Shown here: positions 45,226-53,534 of the stretch, one piece after another | Layout: each line of letters starts with the position of its first letter | How positions within the stretch are numbered: the stretch's first letter is position 1 | NCBI RefSeq assembly: GCF_026342355.1 | Contig: NZ_JAPEMV010000004.1 | Span: 62,001 to 126,000 of the forward strand | Source of the DNA: Streptomyces sp. NBC_00249 | GTDB lineage: Bacteria; Actinomycetota; Actinomycetes; Streptomycetales; Streptomycetaceae | Direction of reading: 5' to 3' | DNA length: 64,000 nucleotides | Program-made: the position numbers and the translations under genes | The notes under the pieces: model-generated | The model's database searches: none | Seen by the model: only the letters and a program-made list of their open reading frames with translations | Told to the model about the DNA's origin: nothing

Positions 45226-45308
45226 GTGTACGTCTTCTCCTTCGTCGATCCCGCGCGCCGCAGTCCATTGTGCGCGGGGCGGCGAAGGACCCGGCCCTGC
45301 CTGCCCGG

Positions 45309-46535
45309 TCAGCTGCCCGGGACGGGCTGGGCGGGCAGCTTGTAGACGTGGTCCGGGGTGACGATCTTCGTGATCGCCTCGCCGAAGAGCGTGCTGGGTT
45401 CCTCTCCTTCGGCGGAGATGTCCGTGTTGAGCATGACCACCATGGTGGCCTGCGCCTCGGGCAGGTACACCGCCAGCGACTGGTAGCCGGGGAGCGAGCC
45501 GTTGTGGCCGATCCAGCCGTCCAGGTTGAAGATGCCCAGGCCGTACCCGGTGTCGGGCAGGCCTCCCGCCGGGACCACCTTCAGGCGCTGGGCCTGGGTG
45601 GCGGGGGTGAGCAGGGTGCCGGTGGCCAGGGTCTTCGCCCAGCTGCGCAGGTCACCCAGGTCGGAGATCATCGCGCCGGCCGCCCAGCCCCAGGAGGGGT
45701 TCCAGCCGGTGGCGTCCTCGGTCTTCCCGGAGGCCGTCTGGTTGGTGTAGCCGTGGGCGTGCGGGGTCGGGAACTCGGCGCCCTTGGGGAAGAGCGTGTG
45801 CTTCAAGCCGGCGGGTTTGACGACCCGTTCGTTGACGTACTGCGCGAGCGGCTGCCCGCTGAGCTTCTCCACCACCAGCCCCACCAGGATCAGATTGGTG
45901 TTGCAGTACTCGAACTTGGCGCCGGGCGCGAAGTTCACCGGGTGCTCGAAGGAGTACGCGAGCAGCTCCTGCGGGGTGAACGGCCGCCGGGGGTCGCTCG
46001 TCAGGGCCTTGAAGAAGCCCTCGTCCTCGGAGTAGTTGAACAGCCCGCTGCGCATCTCGGCGAGCTGGCGCAGGGTGATCCTGTCGCCGTTCGGCACCCC
46101 GGCGACGTACTTCCCGACGGGGTCGTCCAGGCGCGCCTTGCCCGCGTCCACGAGCTGGAGCAGGGCCGTCACCGTGAAGGTCTTCGTCTCGCTGCCGATC
46201 CGCATGTACATGTCCGTGGCGATGGGCGCGCCGGTCGCCTTGTCGGCGATCCCGAAGGTACGGACGTACTCGCCCTTGCCCGGAGCCGACAGCGCCACCA
46301 TCACCCCGGGCACCTTGGCCTGCGCCTGCACCTTCCGTACGGCCGCGTCGAGCTGGGCCGCCACGGCGGGCGTGAGCTGCGGGAACTCGTCGTCGACCGG
46401 CGCCGCCGCGGACACCCCGGGGGGCGCGGCAGCCTCCCACGCGGACCCGGCTCCCACACCGAGTGGCACCACCACCAGCCCCACCGCGGCCGCCCCGACC
46501 GCCGCACCACGCCACCGCGCGCTCACGCTCCTCAT
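45309..46535 (-). CDS. secreted serine hydrolase (beta-lactamase/PBP family)
   Basis: This 408-residue exported protein has the signal WRGAAVGAAAVGLVVVPLGVGAGSAW. Serine beta-lactamase-like motifs follow: SETK (MRIGSETKTFTVTALL), YCN (EYCNTNLILVGLVVEKLSGQPL) and HNG (GWIGHNGSLPGYQS). This resembles D-Ala-D-Ala carboxypeptidases of the R61 type and esterases of class C. ATG at 46535 has a perfect AGGAGG six bases upstream. It probably acts on peptidoglycan or on small esters. Confidence 0.9.
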   Translation of the reverse strand: MRSVSARWRGAAVGAAAVGLVVVPLGVGAGSAWEAAAPPGVSAAAPVDDEFPQLTPAVAAQLDAAVRKVQAQAKVPGVMVALSAPGKGEYVRTFGIADKATGAPIATDMYMRIGSETKTFTVTALLQLVDAGKARLDDPVGKYVAGVPNGDRITLRQLAEMRSGLFNYSEDEGFFKALTSDPRRPFTPQELLAYSFEHPVNFAPGAKFEYCNTNLILVGLVVEKLSGQPLAQYVNERVVKPAGLKHTLFPKGAEFPTPHAHGYTNQTASGKTEDATGWNPSWGWAAGAMISDLGDLRSWAKTLATGTLLTPATQAQRLKVVPAGGLPDTGYGLGIFNLDGWIGHNGSLPGYQSLAVYLPEAQATMVVMLNTDISAEGEEPSTLFGEAITKIVTPDHVYKLPAQPVPGS

Positions 46536-46724
46536 GCCCGGCCTCCTGCCCATGACGCCCGGCCCCGCCTCGCTATCCCTCCCAACGTAGCCCCGCCCCC
46601 ACCCCCCGGCGACCGGGGACCGACCGCCGTGACCGGCTGCGAAGGACGCCGAAGCCATGGCCTATGTTGCGAAGGCAGAACCCGGGACCCCGTCGAGTCC
46701 GAGCCCTTCCCCACGTAAGGACCC

Positions 46725-47585
46725 ATGACCTTGAACGTGTCCCGCCAGGACTACCCGACGGACTCCATGGCGGCCGTGGTCCCGGTGATGGAGCAGTCGC
46801 TGTCCGACTCGCTGGAGACGATCGAGACCTCGCACGACGCCAGGGCGGACGCGATCTGGGACTCGCTGAACGTCGTCCGCGTCCGCTGCGTCGGGGACCC
46901 CCACGCGCTCATGCCGGAGACCCGGGAGTCCTGGCTGCTGGCCATGCAGGTGCACTCGGCGGTCTTCGCGGCCGCGGCCACCGGCCAGGAGACGGTCACC
47001 TGCGAGATCCGCCAGGAAGAACGCCGGCTGGCCACCACGGGCCCACAGGTCCACCTGCACGCCGGCAACTGGGTCAACGCCTTCTACCTCGCGCTGATCT
47101 GCCGCGAAACGGCCCGCCTCGACATGCTGGCGCGGATCCCGGTGTCACTGCTGCGCGACTTCGGCGGCGCGTTCGACGAGTACCTCTACGCCTGGGTGGA
47201 GACCCTCCAGAGCTTCTGGCTCCACCGGGACGACCTTCGCGAACACCTGGTCCGCGCAGTGGACCTGAGCACCCCGGGGAAGGCCCGCGTCCTCGACCGG
47301 GCGGAGGTGAGCATGCTCCGCCGCCCGCCGATCATGATGCTGTACCGCTACCTGCGCAACGACCCCGCCGGCTTCGACGAGGCCCTGGCCGACGCCGTGC
47401 ACCGGCACAAGCAGTACTGGACCGCGACCGAGGACCGCACCGTGAACATCACGGGCGTCGTGGCCATCGCCCCCCTGGCCCTCGCCTGCCTCGCCAAGGC
47501 CAACGGCTTCCCCATGGAAACCCGCTCCGCCTACCTCCCCGAAGCCCTCCTCGACTTCGCCCGGCACAACAAGCCCGACGCCTGA
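46725..47585 (+). CDS. immunity 49 (Imm49) family protein
   Basis: This 286-residue all-helical protein has the size and pattern of Imm49: SWLLAMQVHSAVFAAAATGQETV, GNWVNAFYLALICRETARLDMLARIP, YAWVETLQSFW and GVVAIAPLALACLAKANGFPMETRSAYLPEALL. Imm49 proteins neutralise polymorphic toxins. No toxin gene is recognisable within several kilobases, so it may be an orphan defence gene. It is followed at once by a small secreted-protein frame that overlaps its stop. Confidence 0.75.
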   Translation: MTLNVSRQDYPTDSMAAVVPVMEQSLSDSLETIETSHDARADAIWDSLNVVRVRCVGDPHALMPETRESWLLAMQVHSAVFAAAATGQETVTCEIRQEERRLATTGPQVHLHAGNWVNAFYLALICRETARLDMLARIPVSLLRDFGGAFDEYLYAWVETLQSFWLHRDDLREHLVRAVDLSTPGKARVLDRAEVSMLRRPPIMMLYRYLRNDPAGFDEALADAVHRHKQYWTATEDRTVNITGVVAIAPLALACLAKANGFPMETRSAYLPEALLDFARHNKPDA

Positions 47586-48022
47586 CCCCTCACCCCGCCC
47601 GGACAGCCGCGCTGCTCCTCTTACCCCCCGCCGAGGCGCACGCCGGCGCCATCGGCTCGACGCCCGTCGCCGGCTTCGACTACCAGGTCGGCGGTGTCAC
47701 CATGACGATCCCGACAGGCTGCATGTTCACCCACATCATCCGCGGCGAGGGCAAGAGGATCACCTACCAGAACGCCGGGGTCGACTGCGGCTTCGTCGGA
47801 GCCCTCAACTCGGGCTTCTGCAACTGGCGCATCGACTTCACCTACGCGGACACCGACAGCAAGACCTACCGCACCTCGCGCGGCAAGATGCACACCGAGT
47901 GCGAGATCCACCCGATGCGCGACAACGCACCCCAGACGCTGCCCCGCTACGGGAAGGCGTGCGCGCATCTGAACATCAACGGCGTGCGCCGGGTCAGCCA
48001 GTGCCACCACATCACGAAGTGA
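47582..48022 (+). CDS. small secreted protein with a decayed start
   Basis: The frame encodes about 146 residues: a short signal-like segment ARTAALLLLPPAEAHA, then IGSTPVAGFDYQVGGVTMTIPTGCMFTHIIRGEGKR and a Cys-containing domain (CGFVGALNSGFCNWRIDF ... ECEIHPM ... KACAHLNI ... SQCHHITK) with six Cys for likely disulfides. No ATG, GTG or TTG fits. A CTG at 47582 overlaps the Imm49 stop as CTGA, so an original ATGA or GTGA may have mutated. A collapsed relative sits at 62040. No family was recognised. Confidence 0.5.
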   Translation: MTPHPARTAALLLLPPAEAHAGAIGSTPVAGFDYQVGGVTMTIPTGCMFTHIIRGEGKRITYQNAGVDCGFVGALNSGFCNWRIDFTYADTDSKTYRTSRGKMHTECEIHPMRDNAPQTLPRYGKACAHLNINGVRRVSQCHHITK

Positions 48023-48029
48023 GCCGCAC

Positions 48030-48260
48030 ATGACCACCCCGCCGACTCCGCACGGCCCCGCCCCGGAAACCGAACGCCGCCGCGCCGGCATCGCCGCGTT
48101 CCTCGTCGCCGCCACCGCGTCCTTCGCCTTCTTCGCCTTCTTCCCCGGCCTCCCCCACGTGATCGACTGGGGGGCGATCCTCGTCTCCCTCACCGTCGGA
48201 GGGCTGGCCCGCTGGGCCCGACTGGTCCGCATCGACAAGAAGCGTCGCGACCTGGGCTGA
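48030..48260 (+). CDS. small membrane protein
   Basis: This 76-residue protein has two hydrophobic spans: IAAFLVAATASFAFFAFFPGL and VIDWGAILVSLTVGGLARWA. It starts ATG at 48030, eight bases after the previous stop. Parts of it (RRRAGIAAFL and VGGLARWAR) recur in the remnant at 62040-62243. The function is unknown. Confidence 0.65.
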   Translation: MTTPPTPHGPAPETERRRAGIAAFLVAATASFAFFAFFPGLPHVIDWGAILVSLTVGGLARWARLVRIDKKRRDLG

Positions 48261-48268
48261 ACAAGAGC

Positions 48269-48305
48269 AGAGGCCCCAGCTCACGGCGCGTGAGCTGGGG
48301 CCTCT
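48269..48305 (+). terminator. strong terminator
   Basis: A perfect 17-base stem (agaggccccagctcacg with cgtgagctggggcctct) has a three-base loop. It ends the Imm49 / secreted protein / membrane protein run. Confidence 0.85.
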
Positions 48306-48368
48306 ACAGAGCCGCCTGCCGGTCCGACACCCCGCACAGGAACTGCGGCAGGGCGGTGAGCGCCTCGG

Positions 48369-48635
48369 TCAGACCCGCTTCTTGCAGTCGCGGCCGGGGG
48401 CGGGGCGGCAGTTGCCCCAGGAGGTGTTGTCGATGTCGTTGTCGCCGGACACGATGTCGAAGTCGGGCTGCTCGACGAGGTCCGTCCGCGTCACCGGCGC
48501 CTCAACGCTGCTCACCGACGCCCGCACGGCTCCTCCGGGCAGCTCGCCGGCGGCAGCGGGGGTCGCGAGGACGCACAGGGCGGCCATGGCGGCGACGGCG
48601 GTGCCGATGGTGGTGCGTGCGAGGCGGTTCTTCAC
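48369..48635 (-). CDS. small secreted Cys-containing protein
   Basis: This 88-residue protein starts with GTG at 48635 behind AAGGA. The signal peptide is KNRLARTTIGTAVAAMAALCVLATPAAAG. The mature part is short and acidic, then basic: FDIVSGDNDIDNTSWGNCRPAPGRDCKKRV, with two Cys that could pair. No family is known to me. It lies between the terminator at 48269 and the divergent LuxR gene. Confidence 0.65.
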   Translation of the reverse strand: MKNRLARTTIGTAVAAMAALCVLATPAAAGELPGGAVRASVSSVEAPVTRTDLVEQPDFDIVSGDNDIDNTSWGNCRPAPGRDCKKRV

Positions 48636-48751
48636 AACGAGTTCCTTCGTGCCATGGGGGGTGACGCGTCGATGTCGACCTGTTGATTCTTTCCGGCGCA
48701 CCCTTCCCGTGACCAGGGGTTATCTCTGTCAGTAAAGTGTCATGTCCACCA

Positions 48752-48768
48752 GGGGACAGGGGGACGAA
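48752..48768. promoter_or_regulatory. 17-base inverted repeat flanking the LuxR gene, copy 1
   Basis: ggggacagggggacgaa lies directly before the LuxR ATG (48769) and includes its ribosome site. The exact reverse complement is found at 50045-50061, after the gene and before the cysteine-rich micro-ORF. Confidence 0.5.
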
Positions 48769-49917
48769 ATGCCTGAAGCGGACATGCCGGGCAAGTGGTG
48801 CGGGTCGGGACGGGAGGGTGCCGCGCCCTCCGCGGTGACCTTCCCGGGCAACGCGTTCCCGTACGACTCCACCCACCCGGGCGACCCGGCGGAGGAGGCC
48901 ACCGAACGCAGCGTCTACGGCCATATCCGCGCGCACGGCTGTCTCGACCCCGCCGTCCTGGCACAGGACCTCGGGATCGGCCTGCGGCCAGCCGACGCCG
49001 CCCTGTCCCGACTGATCCGGCGGCACCTGGTCCGCCCGGACGCCGATGACGCCTCGCGCGGCCGCGTGCTGTCCCCGCAAGCGGCCCTGGACCACATCGA
49101 CACGGAGTTCGCGGCCCGTGTCGCGGCCGAGGCCCTCGCCCACCAGCAGCGCCTGGCGGCCCTGCGCGCGGACGTCCACCGCGTCACCCGTTCGACCGAG
49201 GACGAAACCCCGGGCTCCGCTTCGGACGCGGTGACCGTGCTGCCCGACCTCGTGGCGGTCAACGAGATGCTGGAGAAGGAGGCCGCCCGCTGCCGGTACG
49301 AGGTCCTCGCCTGCCAGCCCGGCACCGTCTCCCGCGACCCCGCCAACCTGGAGCCGGCCCTGGTCCGTGACCGCGCCCTGCTGGAGCGCGGCGTACGCAT
49401 GCGCACCCTCCAGCAGCACGTCGTCCGCTTCCACGGCCCCACCCAGGCCTACGTACTCGCCGCCACCGCCCTGGGCGGCGAATACCGCACCGCCCACGAG
49501 CTGTTCGGCCGGCTCATCGTCTTCGACGACACCGTCGCCTTCCTGCCCACCGACACCGTCACCTCCGGCGCCGTCGTCGTGCGGGAGCCCCACCTCATCG
49601 CCTACCTCCGCTCCCTCTTCGAGCAGGCCTGGACGCACGCCACCGAATTCGTCGACCCCGCCGCACTCGGCGCCGAGGGCCTCGAACGGGTCGCCCGCGA
49701 CATCGACACCACCCTGCTGAAACTCCTCGCCGCCGGCCTCAAGGACGAGACCATCGCCCGCCGCCTGGGCATGTCCCTGCGTACCGTGCGCCGTCACGTC
49801 GCCGACATCCTCGAGACCCTCGGCGCGCAGAACCGCTTCCAGGCCGCCGTCATCGCCACCCGCAACGGCCTCCTCGACCACCCGGACTCCCCGGACACCG
49901 GATCCGCCCCCGCCTGA
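48769..49917 (+). CDS. LuxR-type transcriptional regulator
   Basis: This 382-residue protein ends in a LuxR/NarL helix-turn-helix: LLAAGLKDETIARRLGMSLRTVRRHVADILETLGAQNRFQAAVIATRNGLL. The N-terminal 100 residues include a winged-helix-like part (EATERSVYGHIRAHGCLDPAVLAQDLGIGLRPADAALSRLIRRHLV). The middle is a sensor-like domain with RTAHELFGRLIVFDDTVAFLPTD. It has no receiver domain. ATG at 48769 has GGGGGAC upstream; ATG at 48742 is also possible. It and the next LuxR gene are probable regulators of the adjacent cluster. Confidence 0.85.
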   Translation: MPEADMPGKWCGSGREGAAPSAVTFPGNAFPYDSTHPGDPAEEATERSVYGHIRAHGCLDPAVLAQDLGIGLRPADAALSRLIRRHLVRPDADDASRGRVLSPQAALDHIDTEFAARVAAEALAHQQRLAALRADVHRVTRSTEDETPGSASDAVTVLPDLVAVNEMLEKEAARCRYEVLACQPGTVSRDPANLEPALVRDRALLERGVRMRTLQQHVVRFHGPTQAYVLAATALGGEYRTAHELFGRLIVFDDTVAFLPTDTVTSGAVVVREPHLIAYLRSLFEQAWTHATEFVDPAALGAEGLERVARDIDTTLLKLLAAGLKDETIARRLGMSLRTVRRHVADILETLGAQNRFQAAVIATRNGLLDHPDSPDTGSAPA

Positions 49918-50044
49918 GGCCCCCGGAGGCCGTACGCGGGGCTTCGGGCCGGATCACGGTCACGATCACCTCAATGATTCCCCGTCGCAAAGAACTTGGC
50001 GCTCCATCGCAGCTCCACTCCCCCTCAAGGTCCCTTTTGCGCCC

Positions 50045-50061
50045 TTCGTCCCCCTGTCCCC
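50045..50061. promoter_or_regulatory. 17-base inverted repeat flanking the LuxR gene, copy 2
   Basis: This is the exact reverse complement of 48752-48768. A promoter-like TTGATG...TATTCA pair follows at about 50072-50100, ahead of the micro-ORF. Confidence 0.5.
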
Positions 50062-50172
50062 CAGCGGGTCTGACACTTTGATGACAGGCATTGTCCCTAT
50101 TCACGTGGGGTGTGCACGGGCAAGAATCACGACATCGGCAGCGACGGCCCCGCCGCGCAAAGGATCCCCTTC

Positions 50173-50235
50173 GTGAACTGCCGCCCCTCGCTCCGCATTC
50201 TCAGCACCAGCGACTGCGGCTGCGACTGCGACTAG
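50173..50235 (+). CDS. 20-residue Cys-rich micro-ORF upstream of a LuxR gene
   Basis: GTG at 50173 has AAAGGA eight bases upstream. It reads 20 codons, opening MNCRPSLRILSTSD and closing CGCDCD, then TAG. Four of 20 residues are Cys, three in the last six. It lies 24 bases before the next regulator gene, separated by a run of ten C (50236-50245). It could be a leader peptide that senses cysteine supply by ribosome pausing, a signalling peptide, or a tiny precursor. The sequence alone does not decide. Confidence 0.5.
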   Translation: MNCRPSLRILSTSDCGCDCD

Positions 50236-50259
50236 CCCCCCCCCCACCGGAGACTGACC

Positions 50260-50889
50260 ATGTCCGTTCAGCGCATCGCCGTCCGCGTCCAAGCCGGAGA
50301 CCCCATCTCGCGGTTGGGGGTCGCCGCCCAGCTGCGGACCCGGCCCGAGCTGCGCCTGGTCGAGGCCGCCGAGACCGACGACGCGGACGCCGTGCTGGTG
50401 GTCGCGGACAGCCTGGACCAGGAGGTCGTCGCCCAGTTGCGCGATCTGCAGCGGACCCTCTCCTCGGCGCTGGTCCTGGTGGTGTCGGTGCTGGACGACG
50501 CGGCGATGACCACCGCCGTGGAGTGCGGGGTGGTCGGCCTGGTACGCCGCTCCGAGGCGACCGCCGACCAGCTCGTGCACACGCTGGGCGCGGCCGTCCG
50601 CGGCGAGGGTGCGATCCCGCCGGACCTGCTGGGCCGGCTGCTCCAGCAGATGAGCCAGCTGCCGCGCCAGATCATGGACCGGCGCAGCCTGTCGTTCTCC
50701 GGCCTGCACCCGCGCGAGGTCGAGGTGCTGAAGCTGGTCGCCGACGGCCACGGCACCCGCGAGATCGCGGCCCAACTCGCCTACTCGGAGCGCACGGTGA
50801 AGAACGTCCTGCAGGACGTCACCAGCCGCCTCCATCTGCGCAACCGCACCCACGCGGTCGTGTACGCGATGCGACAGGGCCTGATCTGA
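50260..50889 (+). CDS. NarL/LuxR-type regulator
   Basis: This 209-residue protein has a receiver-like N-terminus lacking the full acidic pocket (RIAVRVQAGDPISRLGVAAQLRTRPELRLVEAAETDDADAVLVV) and a LuxR helix-turn-helix (LHPREVEVLKLVADGHGTREIAAQLAYSERTVKNVLQDVTSRLHLRNRTHAVVYAMRQGLI). An atypical receiver suggests control by ligand or peptide rather than phosphate. It is the last gene before the biosynthetic operons and the best candidate to bind their shared upstream motifs. Confidence 0.9.
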   Translation: MSVQRIAVRVQAGDPISRLGVAAQLRTRPELRLVEAAETDDADAVLVVADSLDQEVVAQLRDLQRTLSSALVLVVSVLDDAAMTTAVECGVVGLVRRSEATADQLVHTLGAAVRGEGAIPPDLLGRLLQQMSQLPRQIMDRRSLSFSGLHPREVEVLKLVADGHGTREIAAQLAYSERTVKNVLQDVTSRLHLRNRTHAVVYAMRQGLI

Positions 50890-50914
50890 GCCGCCCGGCC
50901 GGCGGCTGAAGCCA

Positions 50915-50993
50915 CTGCCCTTAAGGGCAGCATTTCGGAAGGTTTATCTGCTCTTTCGGACGCTTGACCACACTCGAAAAATCGTGAGAGTGT
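50915..50993 (+). promoter_or_regulatory. operon 1 promoter with palindromic operator
   Basis: ctgcccttaagggcag at 50915-50930 is a perfect 16-base palindrome. About 20 bases on, tctgctctttcggacg leads into TTGACC (50964-50969) and, 18 bases later, GAGTGT (50988-50993). The whole block is repeated at 54479-54555 before operon 2. No gene is seen in the remaining leader to 51183. Confidence 0.65.
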
Positions 50994-51183
50994 CGAAAAA
51001 TCGAAAGCGACTGAATAGCGCGAATACCTCAAGTGATATTCGCGCCGCTGCTTCCAGAGGCGCACGAGCCTCATCGGGATACGGGAAAGCTGTACGAAGA
51101 AAATGTGCACGCAGTCAACCTTGACGACCAATTGTCTGCACGACCCGTGCGACCCCACGCTCTACAGCGGAGGCGAGGTATCC

Positions 51184-51993
51184 ATGCCAGTGAAGGACCG
51201 TAGGCTCGTTGTCCTCGATTTCGGCGGTGTTATCCGGGACTCCTCCGCCGGACTGCACGAGGGTTACCGGGCGGGATTCGCGAAGGTGGGGTTGCCGTTC
51301 GACTTCCGAATCGTGGACACATGGCATCTGCGGGGTATCGGCAAGTACGACATCGGCCTTGAGTGCATCAAGGTGCTCCTGTCTCTTCAGCTGGCGGGCG
51401 AGAACCACCGCCTCCCCGAAATCCTGGCGACAGAGGACGCGGAATCCGCCCTCGATCGGCTCACGGCATCCCTCGACGAGGAAACGGCCGAGCTCGCCGA
51501 GGAGATCCGGCTGGGCTACAAGGAGTTCTTCAACTCCGCTGCGGCAGGGCTCCTCGTCGGCATGTACCCGGGTGCGGAGGAAGCCGTCCACGGCCTGAAG
51601 GAGAAGGGCTACCTGGTGGCGCTCCTCACCAACGGGAACCGGGTCACCGTCGATCGCGATCTGCCTTTCGCCGACGCGTTCGACCTGATCGCCTCCGAGG
51701 ACGATGTCGCGGCGAAGAAACCGTCCGGAAAGGGGCTCGTCCACATCATGAACGAACTCTCCGTCACAGCGGACGAGACGGTGTTCGTCTGTGATGCTCC
51801 GAACGACATCCATGCCGGACAGGATGCCGACGTCGCCTGTGTGGCGGTGCTGAGCGGGATGGGGCTGCTGCCTCATCTGGAATCCGCACGGCCCGACCAC
51901 ATCACCGAAAGCCTCGTGGAGTTCGTCTCCGCACTGCCCGTACGCGCAACGCCCGGCGAAACACGGCGCGCAGACGCCATCGGAGGAGCCTAA
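51184..51993 (+). CDS. HAD-superfamily phosphatase
   Basis: This 269-residue HAD hydrolase has motif I LDFGGVIRDS, with nucleophile Asp12; position +2 is Gly rather than Asp, as in some sugar-phosphate phosphatases of the YihX type. Motif II is LLTNGN, motif III AAKKPSGKG and motif IV FVCDAPNDIHAG. A cap domain lies between residues 20 and 130. ATG at 51184 has GAGG upstream; an in-frame ATG at 51103 would add 27 Cys-rich residues. It begins a four-gene operon with SDR, nucleotidyltransferase and PhyH oxygenase. Confidence 0.85.
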   Translation: MPVKDRRLVVLDFGGVIRDSSAGLHEGYRAGFAKVGLPFDFRIVDTWHLRGIGKYDIGLECIKVLLSLQLAGENHRLPEILATEDAESALDRLTASLDEETAELAEEIRLGYKEFFNSAAAGLLVGMYPGAEEAVHGLKEKGYLVALLTNGNRVTVDRDLPFADAFDLIASEDDVAAKKPSGKGLVHIMNELSVTADETVFVCDAPNDIHAGQDADVACVAVLSGMGLLPHLESARPDHITESLVEFVSALPVRATPGETRRADAIGGA

Positions 51994-51995
51994 TC

Positions 51996-52736
51996 ATGGG
52001 ATTTCACGGAGAAGTCGCCATAGTCACCGGCTCCTCTCGGGGAATCGGCCGAGCCGTGGCCGAACTGTTCGCCGCCGAGGGTGCCCGCGTCGTGGTGAAC
52101 TACAGGAGCGACGAGGAGAACGCCAAGGAGGTGGTGAACACCATCACCTCGAACGGCGGTGAGGCGATGGCGGTCCAGGCCGACGTCGCGGAACCTGCTG
52201 ACGTGGAGCGCCTGTTCAAGGAGGCGCTGGCGGCCTACGGAACCGTGGACGTCGTCGTGAACAACGCGGGGATCCTGGAGCCGAAGCCGTTCCTCGAACT
52301 CACCAAGCAGGACATCCTCTCCACGCTCGAGACCAACTTCGTGGGCGTGGCGCTGTGTGCCCAACAGGCCGCGAAGATCATGTTGGAGCGCGGGTCCGGC
52401 AGGATCGTCAACATCGCCTCGGTCAGCGGACTGGACAACTTCGGAACCGCGGGCAACATGCCCTACGCGGCCTCCAAGGCGGCGGTCCTCAACCTCACCG
52501 GCGTGCTGGCCAAGGCCCTCGCCCCGCACGTCCTGGTCAATACGGTGGCACCCGGCTTCGTCGAGACGGGGATGGGCCACTCTCCGGAATACGAGCAGCT
52601 GGTGACGGCGGTTCCCCTGGCGCGGCTGGTCCAGCCGCGAGAGGTCGCCGAGGCCTGTCTCTTCCTCGCGTCCGGCGGATCCAGTGCCATGACCGGAGAG
52701 ACCCTTGTCGTGGACGCCGGATTCCGGCTTCGATGA
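51996..52736 (+). CDS. short-chain dehydrogenase/reductase (FabG-like)
   Basis: This 246-residue NAD(P)H-dependent oxidoreductase has VTGSSRGIGRAVAELFAAEGA for the cofactor, NNAG, the catalytic Ser in NIASVSGLD, and YAASKAAVLNLT with Tyr and Lys. The C-terminal GSSAMTGETLVVDAGF is typical of FabG-like enzymes. It starts two bases after the HAD stop. It probably oxidises or reduces an alcohol or ketone in making a building block. Confidence 0.9.
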   Translation: MGFHGEVAIVTGSSRGIGRAVAELFAAEGARVVVNYRSDEENAKEVVNTITSNGGEAMAVQADVAEPADVERLFKEALAAYGTVDVVVNNAGILEPKPFLELTKQDILSTLETNFVGVALCAQQAAKIMLERGSGRIVNIASVSGLDNFGTAGNMPYAASKAAVLNLTGVLAKALAPHVLVNTVAPGFVETGMGHSPEYEQLVTAVPLARLVQPREVAEACLFLASGGSSAMTGETLVVDAGFRLR

Positions 52737-53533
52737 GCGGCTCGCAGCGCGGCTCGCAAGACGGCTCACAGCGCGGCGGAATGTACGACTGCGTCATCAT
52801 GTGCGGCGGGCTCGGTAACCGCTTGAAGCCGCTGACCCACGACACGGTGCCGAAGCCCTTGGTGAGGGTCGGCGGCCGGGAACTCATCACCTACGCCATC
52901 GATCTCCTCGGTCCGGCTTTCATACGCCAGGTGATCTTCGCGGTCGACCACCATGCCGATCAGCTCCAGGCCTGGCTGGAGTCCGCGGCCCTGTCGTACG
53001 AGACCCGGCTCTCCTTCCAGGAGCAGCCCGGATATCTCAACGCGGTCGAATGCGCCATGCGCGAATCCGGCGCGGAAACAGTGCTCTTCTGTCACGCGGA
53101 TGAGATCAAACCCGGCCTCAGGCTCGATCGCGCCCTGGCACACCACTCGGCGTCGGGGCTGCCGGCCACCGTGGTCACCACGTACGCCGACCGCCTGTAC
53201 CGCCACTGGGTCGTTTCCGGCGACGAATCCTCCCAGCGGGTGACGGACATCGCCATCTGCCCGGACGACTACCGCCGCACCCCGGACCAGAACGGACTGG
53301 TGCTCGCCGGCGCACTGATCCTGGACAAGGCGGCCTTCCCCCGGTTCGACCCGGAGCTGAGCCTCGACTATCTGGGCATCGTCCGCCCACTCATCGACGC
53401 CGGAGAGCTGGGCTACTTCGTGAGCCCGACGGAAGCGCTCTTCAACATCAGCACCCAGGAAGAGTACGAGGATGCGATCGCCTACGTCTCCGGCGAACCT
53501 GCCGGCGGCAGAACTCGACTGATGGAGGGCTAA
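52733..53533 (+). CDS. sugar-type nucleotidyltransferase
   Basis: This 266-residue NTP-transferase has the nucleotide loop MCGGLGNRLKPLTHDTVPKPLVRVGGREL at residues 23-51. It resembles enzymes that join NTP to sugar or polyol phosphates (HddC, RmlA, MurNAc-1-P uridylyltransferase kinds). The first 16 residues come from a small tandem repeat (GSQRGSQDGSQRGG). The ATG overlaps the SDR stop as ATGA. With the HAD phosphatase and SDR it implies a phosphorylated, nucleotide-activated intermediate. No glycosyltransferase accompanies it. Confidence 0.85.
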   Translation: MSGSQRGSQDGSQRGGMYDCVIMCGGLGNRLKPLTHDTVPKPLVRVGGRELITYAIDLLGPAFIRQVIFAVDHHADQLQAWLESAALSYETRLSFQEQPGYLNAVECAMRESGAETVLFCHADEIKPGLRLDRALAHHSASGLPATVVTTYADRLYRHWVVSGDESSQRVTDIAICPDDYRRTPDQNGLVLAGALILDKAAFPRFDPELSLDYLGIVRPLIDAGELGYFVSPTEALFNISTQEEYEDAIAYVSGEPAGGRTRLMEG

Positions 53534-53534
53534 T

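Noticed and set aside
50236..50245. C10 tract as a programmed frameshift site
   Set aside because: It lies after the micro-ORF stop and before the next ribosome site, so slippage would not change any product. It may matter only for sequencing accuracy.
51103..51183. In-frame Cys-rich extension (MCTQSTLTTNCLHDPC) before the HAD gene as a possible second precursor peptide
   Set aside because: It has no stop before the HAD start and a weaker ribosome site. It is most likely leader sequence, though a longer HAD protein cannot be excluded.
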